This document shows, in pieces, positions 6,640 through 13,697 of a stretch of DNA of 13,697 nt (its first letter is position 1; each line of letters starts with the position of its first letter). The notes below the pieces were generated by a model that saw only the letters and a program-made list of their open reading frames with translations, was not told where the DNA came from and did not search any database. The stretch is from CAZGLR01 sp964526635. GTDB taxonomy: Bacteria > Zixibacteria > MSB-5A5 > GN15 > JAAZOE01. The position numbers were made by a program, and so were the translations under genes. The DNA lies in assembly GCA_964526635.1 (NCBI GenBank), contig CAZGLR010000090.1:1-13697 (forward strand), written 5' to 3'.

Positions 6640-7503
6640 CTACAACCGCGTCTTTTTATATATTCGATACGCCGAGGCCATGATCTTACGCATTTTTGTA
6701 TCCGATTTTGATTTTACTGCCGCGCGAACCGCCTGCAGCTTCTCAATATAGCTATCTATCGCCGCTATTGTATGTTCCCGCTCTCCCTGAAGCATATCGA
6801 TCACCAATTGCGGATCGGATGCCCCCACCCGGGTGGCATCGCGAAAACTGCCGGCGATCAAACCGGCCGCCTCGCTGTTTTCTCCGGCGGTGTCGCCATA
6901 AATTTCCACCAGCGCCAGTGCAATCGCGTGCGGGAGATGGCTCGTGACCGCAATCAAACGATCATGCAGTTCGGGTTGAATTATCGATGGCGTCATGCCG
7001 ATGGCTGTCACCAACCCTTTGGTAATCTCGATCCAGTGCCGTTTCACACCCGAATACGGCGTCAGGATAAACGATGCCCGGTCAAAGAGGGCGGCATCGG
7101 CTGAATCGATGCCGTGAAACTCACGGCCCGCCATCGGATGACCGCCGATATAGTTTATGCGATGGTGACAACGGTCCAGTTCGGTAAATATCGGCGTCTT
7201 CAATCCGGCGACATCAAGGGCGCAAGCATCATCACGGAGCCGTTCGCAAAAAACCGGAATCATTTCGACGATAGCATGAATCGGCGCCGCCAGGATAACC
7301 AGATCGGCAGCCGATATTGCTTTTTCGAGCATGGCGGTGGTGGTATCAATCGCCCCGATATGTTTAGCCCGGCGGCGTGTGCGGGCGTCGATATCATATC
7401 CGGTAATCTTCCGCACCAGCCCGGTTGACTTGAGCGCCAATCCGAGTGATCCGCCGATATGACCCAGACCGATAATCGAAATGTGTTCAACGACTGTCTT
7501 CAT
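6640..7503 (-). CDS. tyrA: Prephenate dehydrogenase (TyrA)
   Basis: Oxidatively decarboxylates prephenate to 4-hydroxyphenylpyruvate, the penultimate step to tyrosine. The 287 residues start with a Rossmann fold, GLGHIGGS (12-19), with D37 ending the second strand (GYDID), which favours NAD+ over NADP+. The C-terminal helical domain keeps GGHPMAGRE (H122), TSHLPH (H189) and the RDATRVGASDP loop (R225) expected of the prephenate site. In the D-x-G-S-V-K signature the Ser position is Gly here (DVAGLK, 97-102). No ACT domain follows, so there is no built-in tyrosine-feedback domain of that type. The ATG overlaps the aroH stop in ATGA (7500-7503), so this is the second gene of an aroH-tyrA operon. 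Cyclohexadienyl (arogenate) specificity cannot be excluded. Confidence 0.93.
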   Translation of the reverse strand: MKTVVEHISIIGLGHIGGSLGLALKSTGLVRKITGYDIDARTRRRAKHIGAIDTTTAMLEKAISAADLVILAAPIHAIVEMIPVFCERLRDDACALDVAGLKTPIFTELDRCHHRINYIGGHPMAGREFHGIDSADAALFDRASFILTPYSGVKRHWIEITKGLVTAIGMTPSIIQPELHDRLIAVTSHLPHAIALALVEIYGDTAGENSEAAGLIAGSFRDATRVGASDPQLVIDMLQGEREHTIAAIDSYIEKLQAVRAAVKSKSDTKMRKIMASAYRIYKKTRL

Positions 7504-7871
7504 TCGGCCAGATCCGGTCTCATTTTGGCGGCCTCGCCAAGATATTGATGTTTGATTTCATTTTGGGACTTACTTGTATTCCAGTGAATCAATATTCGCA
7601 GCATCCGCTCCATACCATGCGGTACATCCATTTCCTGCGCGCATAGAAGCGGGACCATGGTCCAGCCCATATCCCGTGCCGTGTAGGCCGGAAATTCGGC
7701 ATCAAGATCAGTGGTTGTGGTCAGAAAAATACTGACAATGTCGGCGGTGTCGATCTCGTTGGCGGTAACCATGTTAGTCAACAATTTCCGCGTTGCCCGG
7801 TCGATCTCATCTCGGGAATTGGCCTTAACCTGTATCGCTCCGCGCACGCCGCGCACAAATGTCTGGCTCAT
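7500..7871 (-). CDS. aroH: Monofunctional chorismate mutase, AroH class
   Basis: Rearranges chorismate to prephenate, the substrate of the next gene's product. The 123 residues match the trimeric AroH fold of Bacillus subtilis in length. The active-site residues line up: R10 (GVRG), C77 and E80 (PLLCAQEMD), R92 (LRILIH) and Y110 (KHQYL), and the protein ends in the usual AAKMRPDL block. I place the start at the ATG at 7869-7871 (MSQTFVRGVRG), where family similarity begins. The frame also runs 20 codons further back to an ATG at 7931, but that extension is unlike AroH and would overlap the upstream part of the pcrA frame. A GAGA is the only weak ribosome-site candidate. Its stop overlaps the tyrA start by ATGA. 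Confidence 0.93.
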   Translation of the reverse strand: MSQTFVRGVRGAIQVKANSRDEIDRATRKLLTNMVTANEIDTADIVSIFLTTTTDLDAEFPAYTARDMGWTMVPLLCAQEMDVPHGMERMLRILIHWNTSKSQNEIKHQYLGEAAKMRPDLAE

Positions 7872-8041
7872 AAATGTCTCGTGAAAATTTCCTTTTATAC
7901 TAAAATCGGCCGATGCGACCGTTTTATTCACCTGTCTTTCATGATGATACGCACGAGCTTTTGATCATCCCACCGCTTTTTTACTATGATTCTGGATCAA
8001 TGATTGCGCCGGGTAGCATCCGGCCATATATTACCCGCCCT

Positions 8042-10228
8042 ATGAGCCGACTACTTGATGCCTTAAATCAGCCGCAGCGCGACGCTGTCGCCGGAACCGA
8101 GGGCCCCCTGCTGGTTGTGGCCGGGGCCGGATCGGGCAAAACCCGGGTTCTGACCCACCGCCTGGCCTACATCATCGATCAGGGTATGGCGAAACCGTGG
8201 GAAGTCCTCGCGGTTACCTTCACCAATAAAGCCGCCGGCGAAATGAAAGAACGGATCGAGGCGCTTCTGGGCTTCGATATCAGCCGGATGTGGGTCTCGA
8301 CCTTTCATTCTTTCTGCGCCCGTTTCCTGCGCATGGAGGCCGCCGGCCTGAATTACCCGACCAATTTTTCGATACTCGATGATGACGACAGCCGCTCCAT
8401 CGTCAATCGCAGCCTTAAGGAAATCGGTATTTCCGGCTCGCAATTTGCCCCCGCGGCGGTTCTGCGACGGATCTCATCGGCCAAGAATAAACTCATCGAC
8501 GCCGAGCAATTCGCCAACGATGCCGAGGGCTACTACGATCAGCAAGTCGCGCGTGTCTATTCACTGTATGAACATAAAATCCGCAATTCGGCGGCCTTTG
8601 ATTTCGATGACCTCATCGGTCAATCGGTTAAGTTGCTCTCGGAGAACGATGACGTCCGGCAGCGCTGGCAGCAGCGCTTCAAATACCTCATGGTGGATGA
8701 GTATCAGGACACCAATCACGCCCAGTATATGCTTTTAAAAGCCCTGGTCGGGCAGCATCGCAATATCTGTGTGGTCGGCGATGACGACCAGTCGATCTAT
8801 GGCTGGCGCGGGGCCGATATCTCCAACATTCTCAGTTTCGAATCGGATTTTCCCGGAGCGAAAGTCGTCAAGCTCGAGCAAAATTACCGCAGCACCCAGA
8901 CAATCCTTTCGGCGGCCTCGGCCTTGATCAAGAACAACTCTTCGCGCAAAGACAAAACGCTCTGGTCCGATATCGACGGTGGCGAGAAACTGACTATCGC
9001 CCTGCTCGAAACGCAGGGTGATGAGGCCGACTGGACGATTACTCGTGTCATCGAACGCAAAGCCGATATGCCCCTGCGCCAGATGGTCATCCTCTATCGC
9101 ACCAACGCTCAGTCGCGCTCGTTCGAAGAATCTCTGCGGCGGGAGAATATTCCCTATCAGATCATCGGTGGGATATCATTCTATCAGCGCAAGGAAATCA
9201 AAGACCTGATCGCCTATCTCAAGCTGATCTCCAATCCGCGCGACGAAGCGGCTTTTGTACGCATTGTCAATTTCCCCAAACGCGCTTTGGGGGACACCTC
9301 GCTGGCCAAACTGACCGCCTTCGCCCGTGATCATAATCTTTCGCTTCTGGAAGCTGCCGGAAATGCACATGATTGTCCGGCTATTAACAGTCGAGCCAAA
9401 AAGAACTTCATCGCCTTCGCATCTGTGATCAATTCGCTCCGGGCCGAAGCCGACACCATGCCGATCGACAAGTTCATCCAGCGCGTACTGGAAGAAACCG
9501 AATTGCCCGACGCCCTGACCGAAGAGGACCCCATCTCGGCCGACGCCCGCCTGGAAAACCTCGATGAATTTGTGGCCGCTGCGGCCGATTTTACAGCATC
9601 CAACGCCGAACCATCGCTGGATAATTTCCTGGCCGACATTACCCTGTATACCACCACCGATACCTATGACCAAAGCGACGATTGCATCACCCTGATGACC
9701 CTGCACAACGCCAAGGGCCTCGAATTCGATTGTGTGTATATCACCGGCATGGAAGATGGCCTCTTTCCGCTGGCGCGGGCGCTCGATGATCCCATGGAAC
9801 TTGAAGAAGAACGGCGCCTTTTGTATGTCGGCGCCACCCGGGCGCGGAAACATCTGACACTCACCGCAGCCCGGCAACGGCGTCGCTATGGCCAGAACGA
9901 ATCAGTGCCATCGCGCTTTCTCGATGAAATCCCCGATGACGTATGCGAAAAAATCGACCGGCGGGCCTATCGCTGGGAGTATAACCGCCCCGCCCGAACG
10001 GCGCATGCGACGGCCAGTGTGGCGAAACCATCGGGCGAGTATTACGAGTATGAAGACAGCGAGGGAATCAAGCCCGGCAATATCGTCAGACACGCCAAAT
10101 TCGGGCAGGGGCGGGTAATTCGGGTCGAGGGTTTTGGCATGGACATGCGCATCGACGTCGATTTTTCATCATATGGGCCAAAGAAGTTGATTGCCCGTTA
10201 CGCGAAACTGACGGTTATTCAGCAGTAG
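8042..10228 (+). CDS. pcrA: ATP-dependent DNA helicase PcrA/UvrD (superfamily 1A)
   Basis: A 3'-5' DNA helicase for nucleotide-excision and mismatch repair and replication-fork upkeep; in many bacteria it also contacts RNA polymerase. Counting from the ATG at 8042 it has 728 residues, normal for PcrA. Motifs: Q-motif region LNQPQRDAV (8-16), Walker A GAGSGKT (28-34), Walker B DEYQDTN (219-225), motif III GDDDQSIYGWRGA (246-258), motif IV QNYRST (Y282, R283), motif V LHNAKGLEFD (H555, E561), motif VI YVGATRARK (R600). The tail from about 675 (GNIVRHAKFGQGRVI to the end) is the Tudor-like domain that binds RNA polymerase in PcrA. The frame extends 43 codons upstream to 7913, but family similarity begins at MSRLLDALNQPQ. 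No clear Shine-Dalgarno precedes 8042, so the ATG at 8000 is the alternative. Diverges from aroH; its stop abuts the stop of the convergent kinase. Confidence 0.95.
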   Translation: MSRLLDALNQPQRDAVAGTEGPLLVVAGAGSGKTRVLTHRLAYIIDQGMAKPWEVLAVTFTNKAAGEMKERIEALLGFDISRMWVSTFHSFCARFLRMEAAGLNYPTNFSILDDDDSRSIVNRSLKEIGISGSQFAPAAVLRRISSAKNKLIDAEQFANDAEGYYDQQVARVYSLYEHKIRNSAAFDFDDLIGQSVKLLSENDDVRQRWQQRFKYLMVDEYQDTNHAQYMLLKALVGQHRNICVVGDDDQSIYGWRGADISNILSFESDFPGAKVVKLEQNYRSTQTILSAASALIKNNSSRKDKTLWSDIDGGEKLTIALLETQGDEADWTITRVIERKADMPLRQMVILYRTNAQSRSFEESLRRENIPYQIIGGISFYQRKEIKDLIAYLKLISNPRDEAAFVRIVNFPKRALGDTSLAKLTAFARDHNLSLLEAAGNAHDCPAINSRAKKNFIAFASVINSLRAEADTMPIDKFIQRVLEETELPDALTEEDPISADARLENLDEFVAAAADFTASNAEPSLDNFLADITLYTTTDTYDQSDDCITLMTLHNAKGLEFDCVYITGMEDGLFPLARALDDPMELEEERRLLYVGATRARKHLTLTAARQRRRYGQNESVPSRFLDEIPDDVCEKIDRRAYRWEYNRPARTAHATASVAKPSGEYYEYEDSEGIKPGNIVRHAKFGQGRVIRVEGFGMDMRIDVDFSSYGPKKLIARYAKLTVIQQ

Positions 10229-12898
10229 CTACTCGCCTTCAATCTCCTTCTGCCAGTTCAAAACCACGTTAAATTCAATATTAGTGCGACTCACCGAGGG
10301 TGTGTTGACTATGAATTTCTCGCCATCAGCGGTGACATCAAATCGCTGATGCCATATGTTTCCGGAAAAATCGACCTGATGATTGAACAATGATATCGGA
10401 TTGCCCAGTTCCAAACCATTGGTGTAGCTCACCGGGACCGTCGTAAACGTGAAATCAGGGGTCAGATAAATTATTTCACTGCCCCGGCGACTCCACAATG
10501 CCTGCATTGCGCCAGTGGTGGATACCTGCCATTTCCCTCCGGTCGGTCCCAATTCGCGTATATATACTTCACTCCGCCCGGATTCGTCGCTTATGTACAG
10601 CAAGTACTTTTCATTCGGCGAAATTTTACCCTGCATTTCATCGAATGGCGCTCCGCAGACAACGGATATGGGATTTTCCGGCGTATCCAGTTCAACCCGC
10701 ATAATATCGACACCGTTCTTTTGAGCTGAAAAATACAATACTGACTGATCAGGTGACAAATATGTCGGCACCGATGGCAACGAATCAGCCCGCATCACCT
10801 TTTCCGACACGCCGGTCCCGTTGGCCGGCTTCCGGTAAATTTCAATACGGTTATTACGGTCTGACGTGAAGTAAATCATAGCGCCATCGGGTGACCATAT
10901 CGGCATCATCTCAAAACCGGCACTGAAGGTCAGGCGCGATGGCACGTCCCTGACCAGATCATGCACCCAGAGATCGGCGCCGGGCATAGTGTAGTCAAAA
11001 ATGCCATACACCAGCCGCTTGCCGTCGGGCGATAACTGCATATCCTGAAACGCCTGCTGATTACCAACCGAATCGATGATGTCACCATCACGGTTCAACC
11101 ACAGCAGTCTTCTTCCGCGAGTATCCATGCCGGATTGATACACCAGTGTGCCATCAGATGATAATGAAAAGTGAGCCAGCCGGTTAGACGCTGAACCGAC
11201 GTCAGAGGCAATAGGTATCGGCTCGCCGCTAACTTCCAGTTTATCAGTATCGAATCGATGCGCGACCAGGACGTTATCGATGATGTATACCAGGTAGCCG
11301 GGTTCGCAATACTGTACCCGTGAATCCACCGGCATGAGGGATATGGTTTCGTGTGAATTAATTTTACCCACCTTGAGAATATCTCTATTGCTGCTTCCGG
11401 GCTGTGCCTCGGATAGAGACAAATACAGAAAATGCTCGCCATCGGGCAAAAACCATGGCCAGGAATGACCGATTTCGAGGGCTGTCGAATCGAGTATTGT
11501 CGCGGCATCGACAACACCACCTGACGCTGATATTTGACGAATTGAATCTCCGGTACCACCATCAAAAAGGATGAATCCGCCGGCGCCCCAGGTGCCGTCG
11601 GCCCCACCATTAACCTCTCCAATCAATTGCACCGGCCCCCCGGCCACCGGGACTTTTTTAACCTGGCGACGATCAACAATGAACGCCAGGAACCTGCTGT
11701 CGGGTGACCAGAACGGTCGAAATGCTCCTTCGGTACCCGACAGGGGATAGGCATCATACGAATTCATCGGCCATATCCAGATTCTATCCGACCCGGTGGA
11801 GTCGGTCGCACGGAACGCAATCTTGGTGCCATCGGGCGAAATCGAGGGCCATTCTACCGCAGCGGCGTCCATCGGCGGGATCATCTTATAGCGATAGACT
11901 TTTTTCTCCGGTATCGGCCGGGTAAACCACATGAATGCGAACACCACGGCGACTACAGTCACGATTGCACCATAGGTCCAGGCCGAGCGGAGCGTAAACC
12001 TGCGCCGGGCCGAAACCCGGGCGGGAATCCCCGCCTGCGATCCCGCTTGCGCGATCCAGCGCAGTTCATCAGCCATATCACGAGTCGACTGCCAGCGCTT
12101 TTCGGGATCCTTGGCCAGACATTTTTTCACCAGGCGATCAAATCCCGGCGGCGATATTTCATTGATCGCCGAAATCGGCTGCGGTTCCCGTTCCAGGACC
12201 GCCGCAATCACACTGGCCTGACTCTGGCCCTCAAAGGCCCGCTTCCCGGTCGCCATTTCATATAGCACCGCCCCAAACGCGAAAATATCACTGCGCTCAT
12301 CGACCTCTTTACCCTCGAGCTGCTCGGGCGACATGTACTGCATTGTTCCGACAATAGACCCCTTGCTGGTCAGGGGCGTCGTCTGGGTGACCATCGTGGC
12401 ACCTTCGATCGGTCCCTCGGGCATACTCAGCCGGGCCAGCCCGAAATCCAGCAGCTTGGCGCCCTCTTTGGTGAGCATGATATTGCCGGGTTTGAGATCA
12501 CGGTGAATCATACCCTGCTTGTGGGCCGATTCAAGGGCATTGACGGCCTGAATGGCGATACGGAGCAGTTCTTCCAGCGGAATCGGACCGCGCTTGATCC
12601 GATCTTCGAGGGTCTCACCCTCGAGATACTCCATAACCAGATAATCGATACCATCCTGATGCCCAACGTCATGCAGCGTACATATATTGGGATGATTCAG
12701 ACTCGAAATCGCTTTCGCCTCGCGATCAAAACGCTGTCGGGCATCGGTGTTTTCGGCGAAACGGGTCGGGAGAACTTTGATCGCCACGCTCCGTTCAAGG
12801 CGGGTATCTCTGGCGCGGTAGACTTCGCCCATACCACCGGCACCAATAGCCGCCTCGATTTCATAGGGGCCCAGCTTGTGCCCGGTTTCTAAAGCCAT
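10229..12898 (-). CDS. Membrane Ser/Thr protein kinase with TolB-like beta-propeller sensor domain
   Basis: An 889-residue eukaryotic-like (Hanks-type) kinase. The cytoplasmic kinase domain covers about residues 11-275: glycine loop IGAGGMGEV (18-26), K41 in VAIKVL, E60 of helix C, HRDLKPGN (132-139) with catalytic D134, DFG (151-153) and the PE of MSPEQ (191-192). The activation segment is rich in Thr/Ser, as in autophosphorylating kinases. A juxtamembrane stretch with an Arg cluster (SARRRF) leads to one membrane helix (about 306-325). The remaining ~560 residues, presumably outside the membrane, contain about ten PD40/WD40-like strands such as SPDGTKIAF, SPDGKRLVYGI and SPDGAMIYFTSD. They probably form one or two propellers that sense a ligand or protein. 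All catalytic residues are present. Ligand and targets are unknown, and no partner phosphatase is nearby. The ATG at 12898 lacks an evident Shine-Dalgarno. Confidence 0.93.
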   Translation of the reverse strand: MALETGHKLGPYEIEAAIGAGGMGEVYRARDTRLERSVAIKVLPTRFAENTDARQRFDREAKAISSLNHPNICTLHDVGHQDGIDYLVMEYLEGETLEDRIKRGPIPLEELLRIAIQAVNALESAHKQGMIHRDLKPGNIMLTKEGAKLLDFGLARLSMPEGPIEGATMVTQTTPLTSKGSIVGTMQYMSPEQLEGKEVDERSDIFAFGAVLYEMATGKRAFEGQSQASVIAAVLEREPQPISAINEISPPGFDRLVKKCLAKDPEKRWQSTRDMADELRWIAQAGSQAGIPARVSARRRFTLRSAWTYGAIVTVVAVVFAFMWFTRPIPEKKVYRYKMIPPMDAAAVEWPSISPDGTKIAFRATDSTGSDRIWIWPMNSYDAYPLSGTEGAFRPFWSPDSRFLAFIVDRRQVKKVPVAGGPVQLIGEVNGGADGTWGAGGFILFDGGTGDSIRQISASGGVVDAATILDSTALEIGHSWPWFLPDGEHFLYLSLSEAQPGSSNRDILKVGKINSHETISLMPVDSRVQYCEPGYLVYIIDNVLVAHRFDTDKLEVSGEPIPIASDVGSASNRLAHFSLSSDGTLVYQSGMDTRGRRLLWLNRDGDIIDSVGNQQAFQDMQLSPDGKRLVYGIFDYTMPGADLWVHDLVRDVPSRLTFSAGFEMMPIWSPDGAMIYFTSDRNNRIEIYRKPANGTGVSEKVMRADSLPSVPTYLSPDQSVLYFSAQKNGVDIMRVELDTPENPISVVCGAPFDEMQGKISPNEKYLLYISDESGRSEVYIRELGPTGGKWQVSTTGAMQALWSRRGSEIIYLTPDFTFTTVPVSYTNGLELGNPISLFNHQVDFSGNIWHQRFDVTADGEKFIVNTPSVSRTNIEFNVVLNWQKEIEGE

Positions 12899-12959
12899 GT
12901 GATGTCACTTTCGCAGAGATTTTCATACTGTTCCGATCGGTATATCGGGATAACACACA

Positions 12960-12988
12960 AACATAGCCAGTATTTGTCCATATTGCAA
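12960..12988 (-). promoter_or_regulatory. Candidate sigma70-type promoter for the Ser/Thr kinase gene
   Basis: On the minus strand TTGCAA (plus 12983-12988) is separated by 17 bp from TATGTT (plus 12960-12965), four of six consensus matches in each box. It lies ~60 bp upstream of the kinase ATG and after the terminator at 13058-13089, where a new promoter is needed. Weak boxes, so only a candidate. Confidence 0.3.
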
Positions 12989-13057
12989 GTGTTTACTTTC
13001 GATCTTCGTCGTAAATTTATCTCCGGGTCAATGATGATTCTGATTTCCCATAGGCAG

Positions 13058-13089
13058 AAAAAAACCGGCCGGAATTTACTCCCGGCCGG
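13058..13089 (-). terminator. Rho-independent terminator of the dockerin gene
   Basis: On the minus strand an 8-bp GC-only stem, CCGGCCGG (plus 13082-13089) with CCGGCCGG (plus 13065-13072), has a 9-nt loop and is followed directly by seven T (the A run at plus 13058-13064). It lies 43 bp after the stop of the dockerin gene and upstream of the kinase gene, so it insulates the two. This is the clearest terminator in the window. Confidence 0.88.
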
Positions 13090-13132
13090 GATATCTAATC
13101 TTCATTAAAATGATCTGGGCGATTCACGCCTA

Positions 13133-13697
13133 CTAACAACCCGGCTCGGGGCCGCCGAGGAAGATGTAATTCAAAATATACACGCCGTCACCGACATTGA
13201 CGGCACTATCGCAGTTGGCATCGCCGGCCGCCAGGGGATCCGGCACCGGCCCGCTCTTGAAGACATAGTTGATCAGGTAAATGACATCAGAGCCAAGTAT
13301 CTGACCATCGCCATCGGCATCACCTGCGACGTACGTCTGAGCGGCTTCAACAAGCAGCGTAAGATTCTTCGACTGCCAGCTTCCAACCGCATCGGTAACC
13401 CGTACTGAAAAATCAATATCGCCGGTGACAACCGGTGTCCCTGACAACAGACCATCGGAAGCCAGTATTAACCCACTACCATCGAGGCCATCGCCCTGTT
13501 CGGTCCAGGTATGCTGCCCGGTACCATAGGAGGAAGTTAGTTGATGACTATATGCCTCATTCTCGAGACCATCGGGCAGACCGGTCGTTGTGATCATCAC
13601 CGCCGGATTCACCGAAATCGTCAACTGCTTATCCGCCACATTGCCCAGTTCATCGAGCGCCGAAGCGGTGAATGTCCAGTCACCGACAGCGGGAACA
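13133..13697 (-). CDS. C-terminal part of a secreted Ig-like/dockerin protein, 5' end outside the window
   Basis: The frame is open to the right edge; the GTG at 13637-13639 is internal, since sequence upstream of it (DWTFTASALDELGN) continues a bacterial Ig-like strand pattern. The ~188 visible residues contain the end of one Ig-like domain, then a putative Ig (He_PIG-type) domain, from TTGLPDGLENEAYSHQL through SGTPVVTGDIDFSVRVTDA. The C-terminus is a type-I dockerin-like module with two Ca-binding repeats, GDADGDGQILGSD and GDANCDSAVNVGD, each followed by an INYVF or LNYIF helix and GGP. The second repeat is less ideal (N and C where D and G are usual). The protein ends in Cys. Dockerins of this style in non-cellulolytic bacteria occur on many large secreted proteins. 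Export is inferred, because the signal peptide is outside the window. A strong terminator follows. Confidence 0.85.
   Translation of the reverse strand, partial: VPAVGDWTFTASALDELGNVADKQLTISVNPAVMITTTGLPDGLENEAYSHQLTSSYGTGQHTWTEQGDGLDGSGLILASDGLLSGTPVVTGDIDFSVRVTDAVGSWQSKNLTLLVEAAQTYVAGDADGDGQILGSDVIYLINYVFKSGPVPDPLAAGDANCDSAVNVGDGVYILNYIFLGGPEPGC

Noticed and set aside
7872..7931. Upstream ATG (7931) as the aroH start
   Set aside because: AroH similarity and family length fit the ATG at 7871. The 20-codon extension is unrelated and would overlap the long pcrA frame.
7961..7987. Promoter for pcrA: TTGATC and TACTAT in the divergent spacer
   Set aside because: Only 15 bp separate the boxes and each matches consensus in four of six positions, so it is not better than chance in AT-rich spacer. 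A promoter pair must lie somewhere in 7872-8041, but I cannot place it.
7913..8041. Upstream start codons (7913, 8000) for pcrA
   Set aside because: PcrA/UvrD similarity begins at the ATG at 8042. The 7913 start would overlap the extended aroH frame and gives a longer N-terminus than the family has. 8000 remains a weak alternative.
9176..9877. A 233-codon minus-strand frame inside pcrA, and a 198-codon one at 112-708 inside the M24 gene
   Set aside because: Both are shadows of strongly conserved genes on the other strand and show no recognisable domain or ribosome site.

Overview
This window looks like a metagenome-derived scaffold from an uncultured bacterium. Best guess is the Fibrobacteres-Chlorobi-Bacteroidetes side of the tree or a nearby candidate phylum such as Zixibacteria. 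This rests on style only: a secreted protein ending in a two-repeat dockerin with the NYxFxxGGP pattern, a Ser/Thr kinase fused to a TolB-like propeller, and short hairpin repeats between genes. No rRNA or other phylogenetic marker is present, and a 100-N scaffold gap lies at 6331-6430.

Layout. Positions 1-1512 (+) carry the 3' part of an M24 metallopeptidase gene, open at the left edge, and a Nudix hydrolase gene. Positions 1513-2622 are decayed: a candidate terminator, two partial copies of a hairpin repeat, a 5' arsR remnant joined out of frame to the last ~100 codons of an acr3 arsenite-efflux gene, and a diverged repeat copy. Positions 2623-6121 (+) hold a translationally coupled pair: a FIST-domain sensor and a PAS-GAF-histidine kinase-receiver hybrid, arranged like NosP/NahK systems. 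Positions 6122-6639 are a gene-free convergent spacer with three copies of the hairpin repeat and the gap. Positions 6640-7871 (-) encode aroH and tyrA, overlapping by ATGA, which take chorismate to 4-hydroxyphenylpyruvate. A PcrA/UvrD helicase gene (8042-10228, +) diverges from them and ends immediately next to the stop codon of a convergent gene for a membrane Ser/Thr kinase with a beta-propeller (10229-12898, -). A strong minus-strand terminator (13058-13089) separates that kinase from the 3' end of a secreted Ig-like/dockerin gene (13133 to the right edge, -).

The genes do not form one pathway. The coherent modules are aroH-tyrA (tyrosine branch) and FIST-histidine kinase (ligand sensing to phosphorelay). 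The least ordinary features are the ~70-bp hairpin repeat family, which lies only between genes and at the assembly gap; the arsR::acr3 deletion scar, whose start codon lies in a repeat copy; and the FIST/hybrid-kinase pair. I see no clearly new defence, mobile or biosynthetic system.
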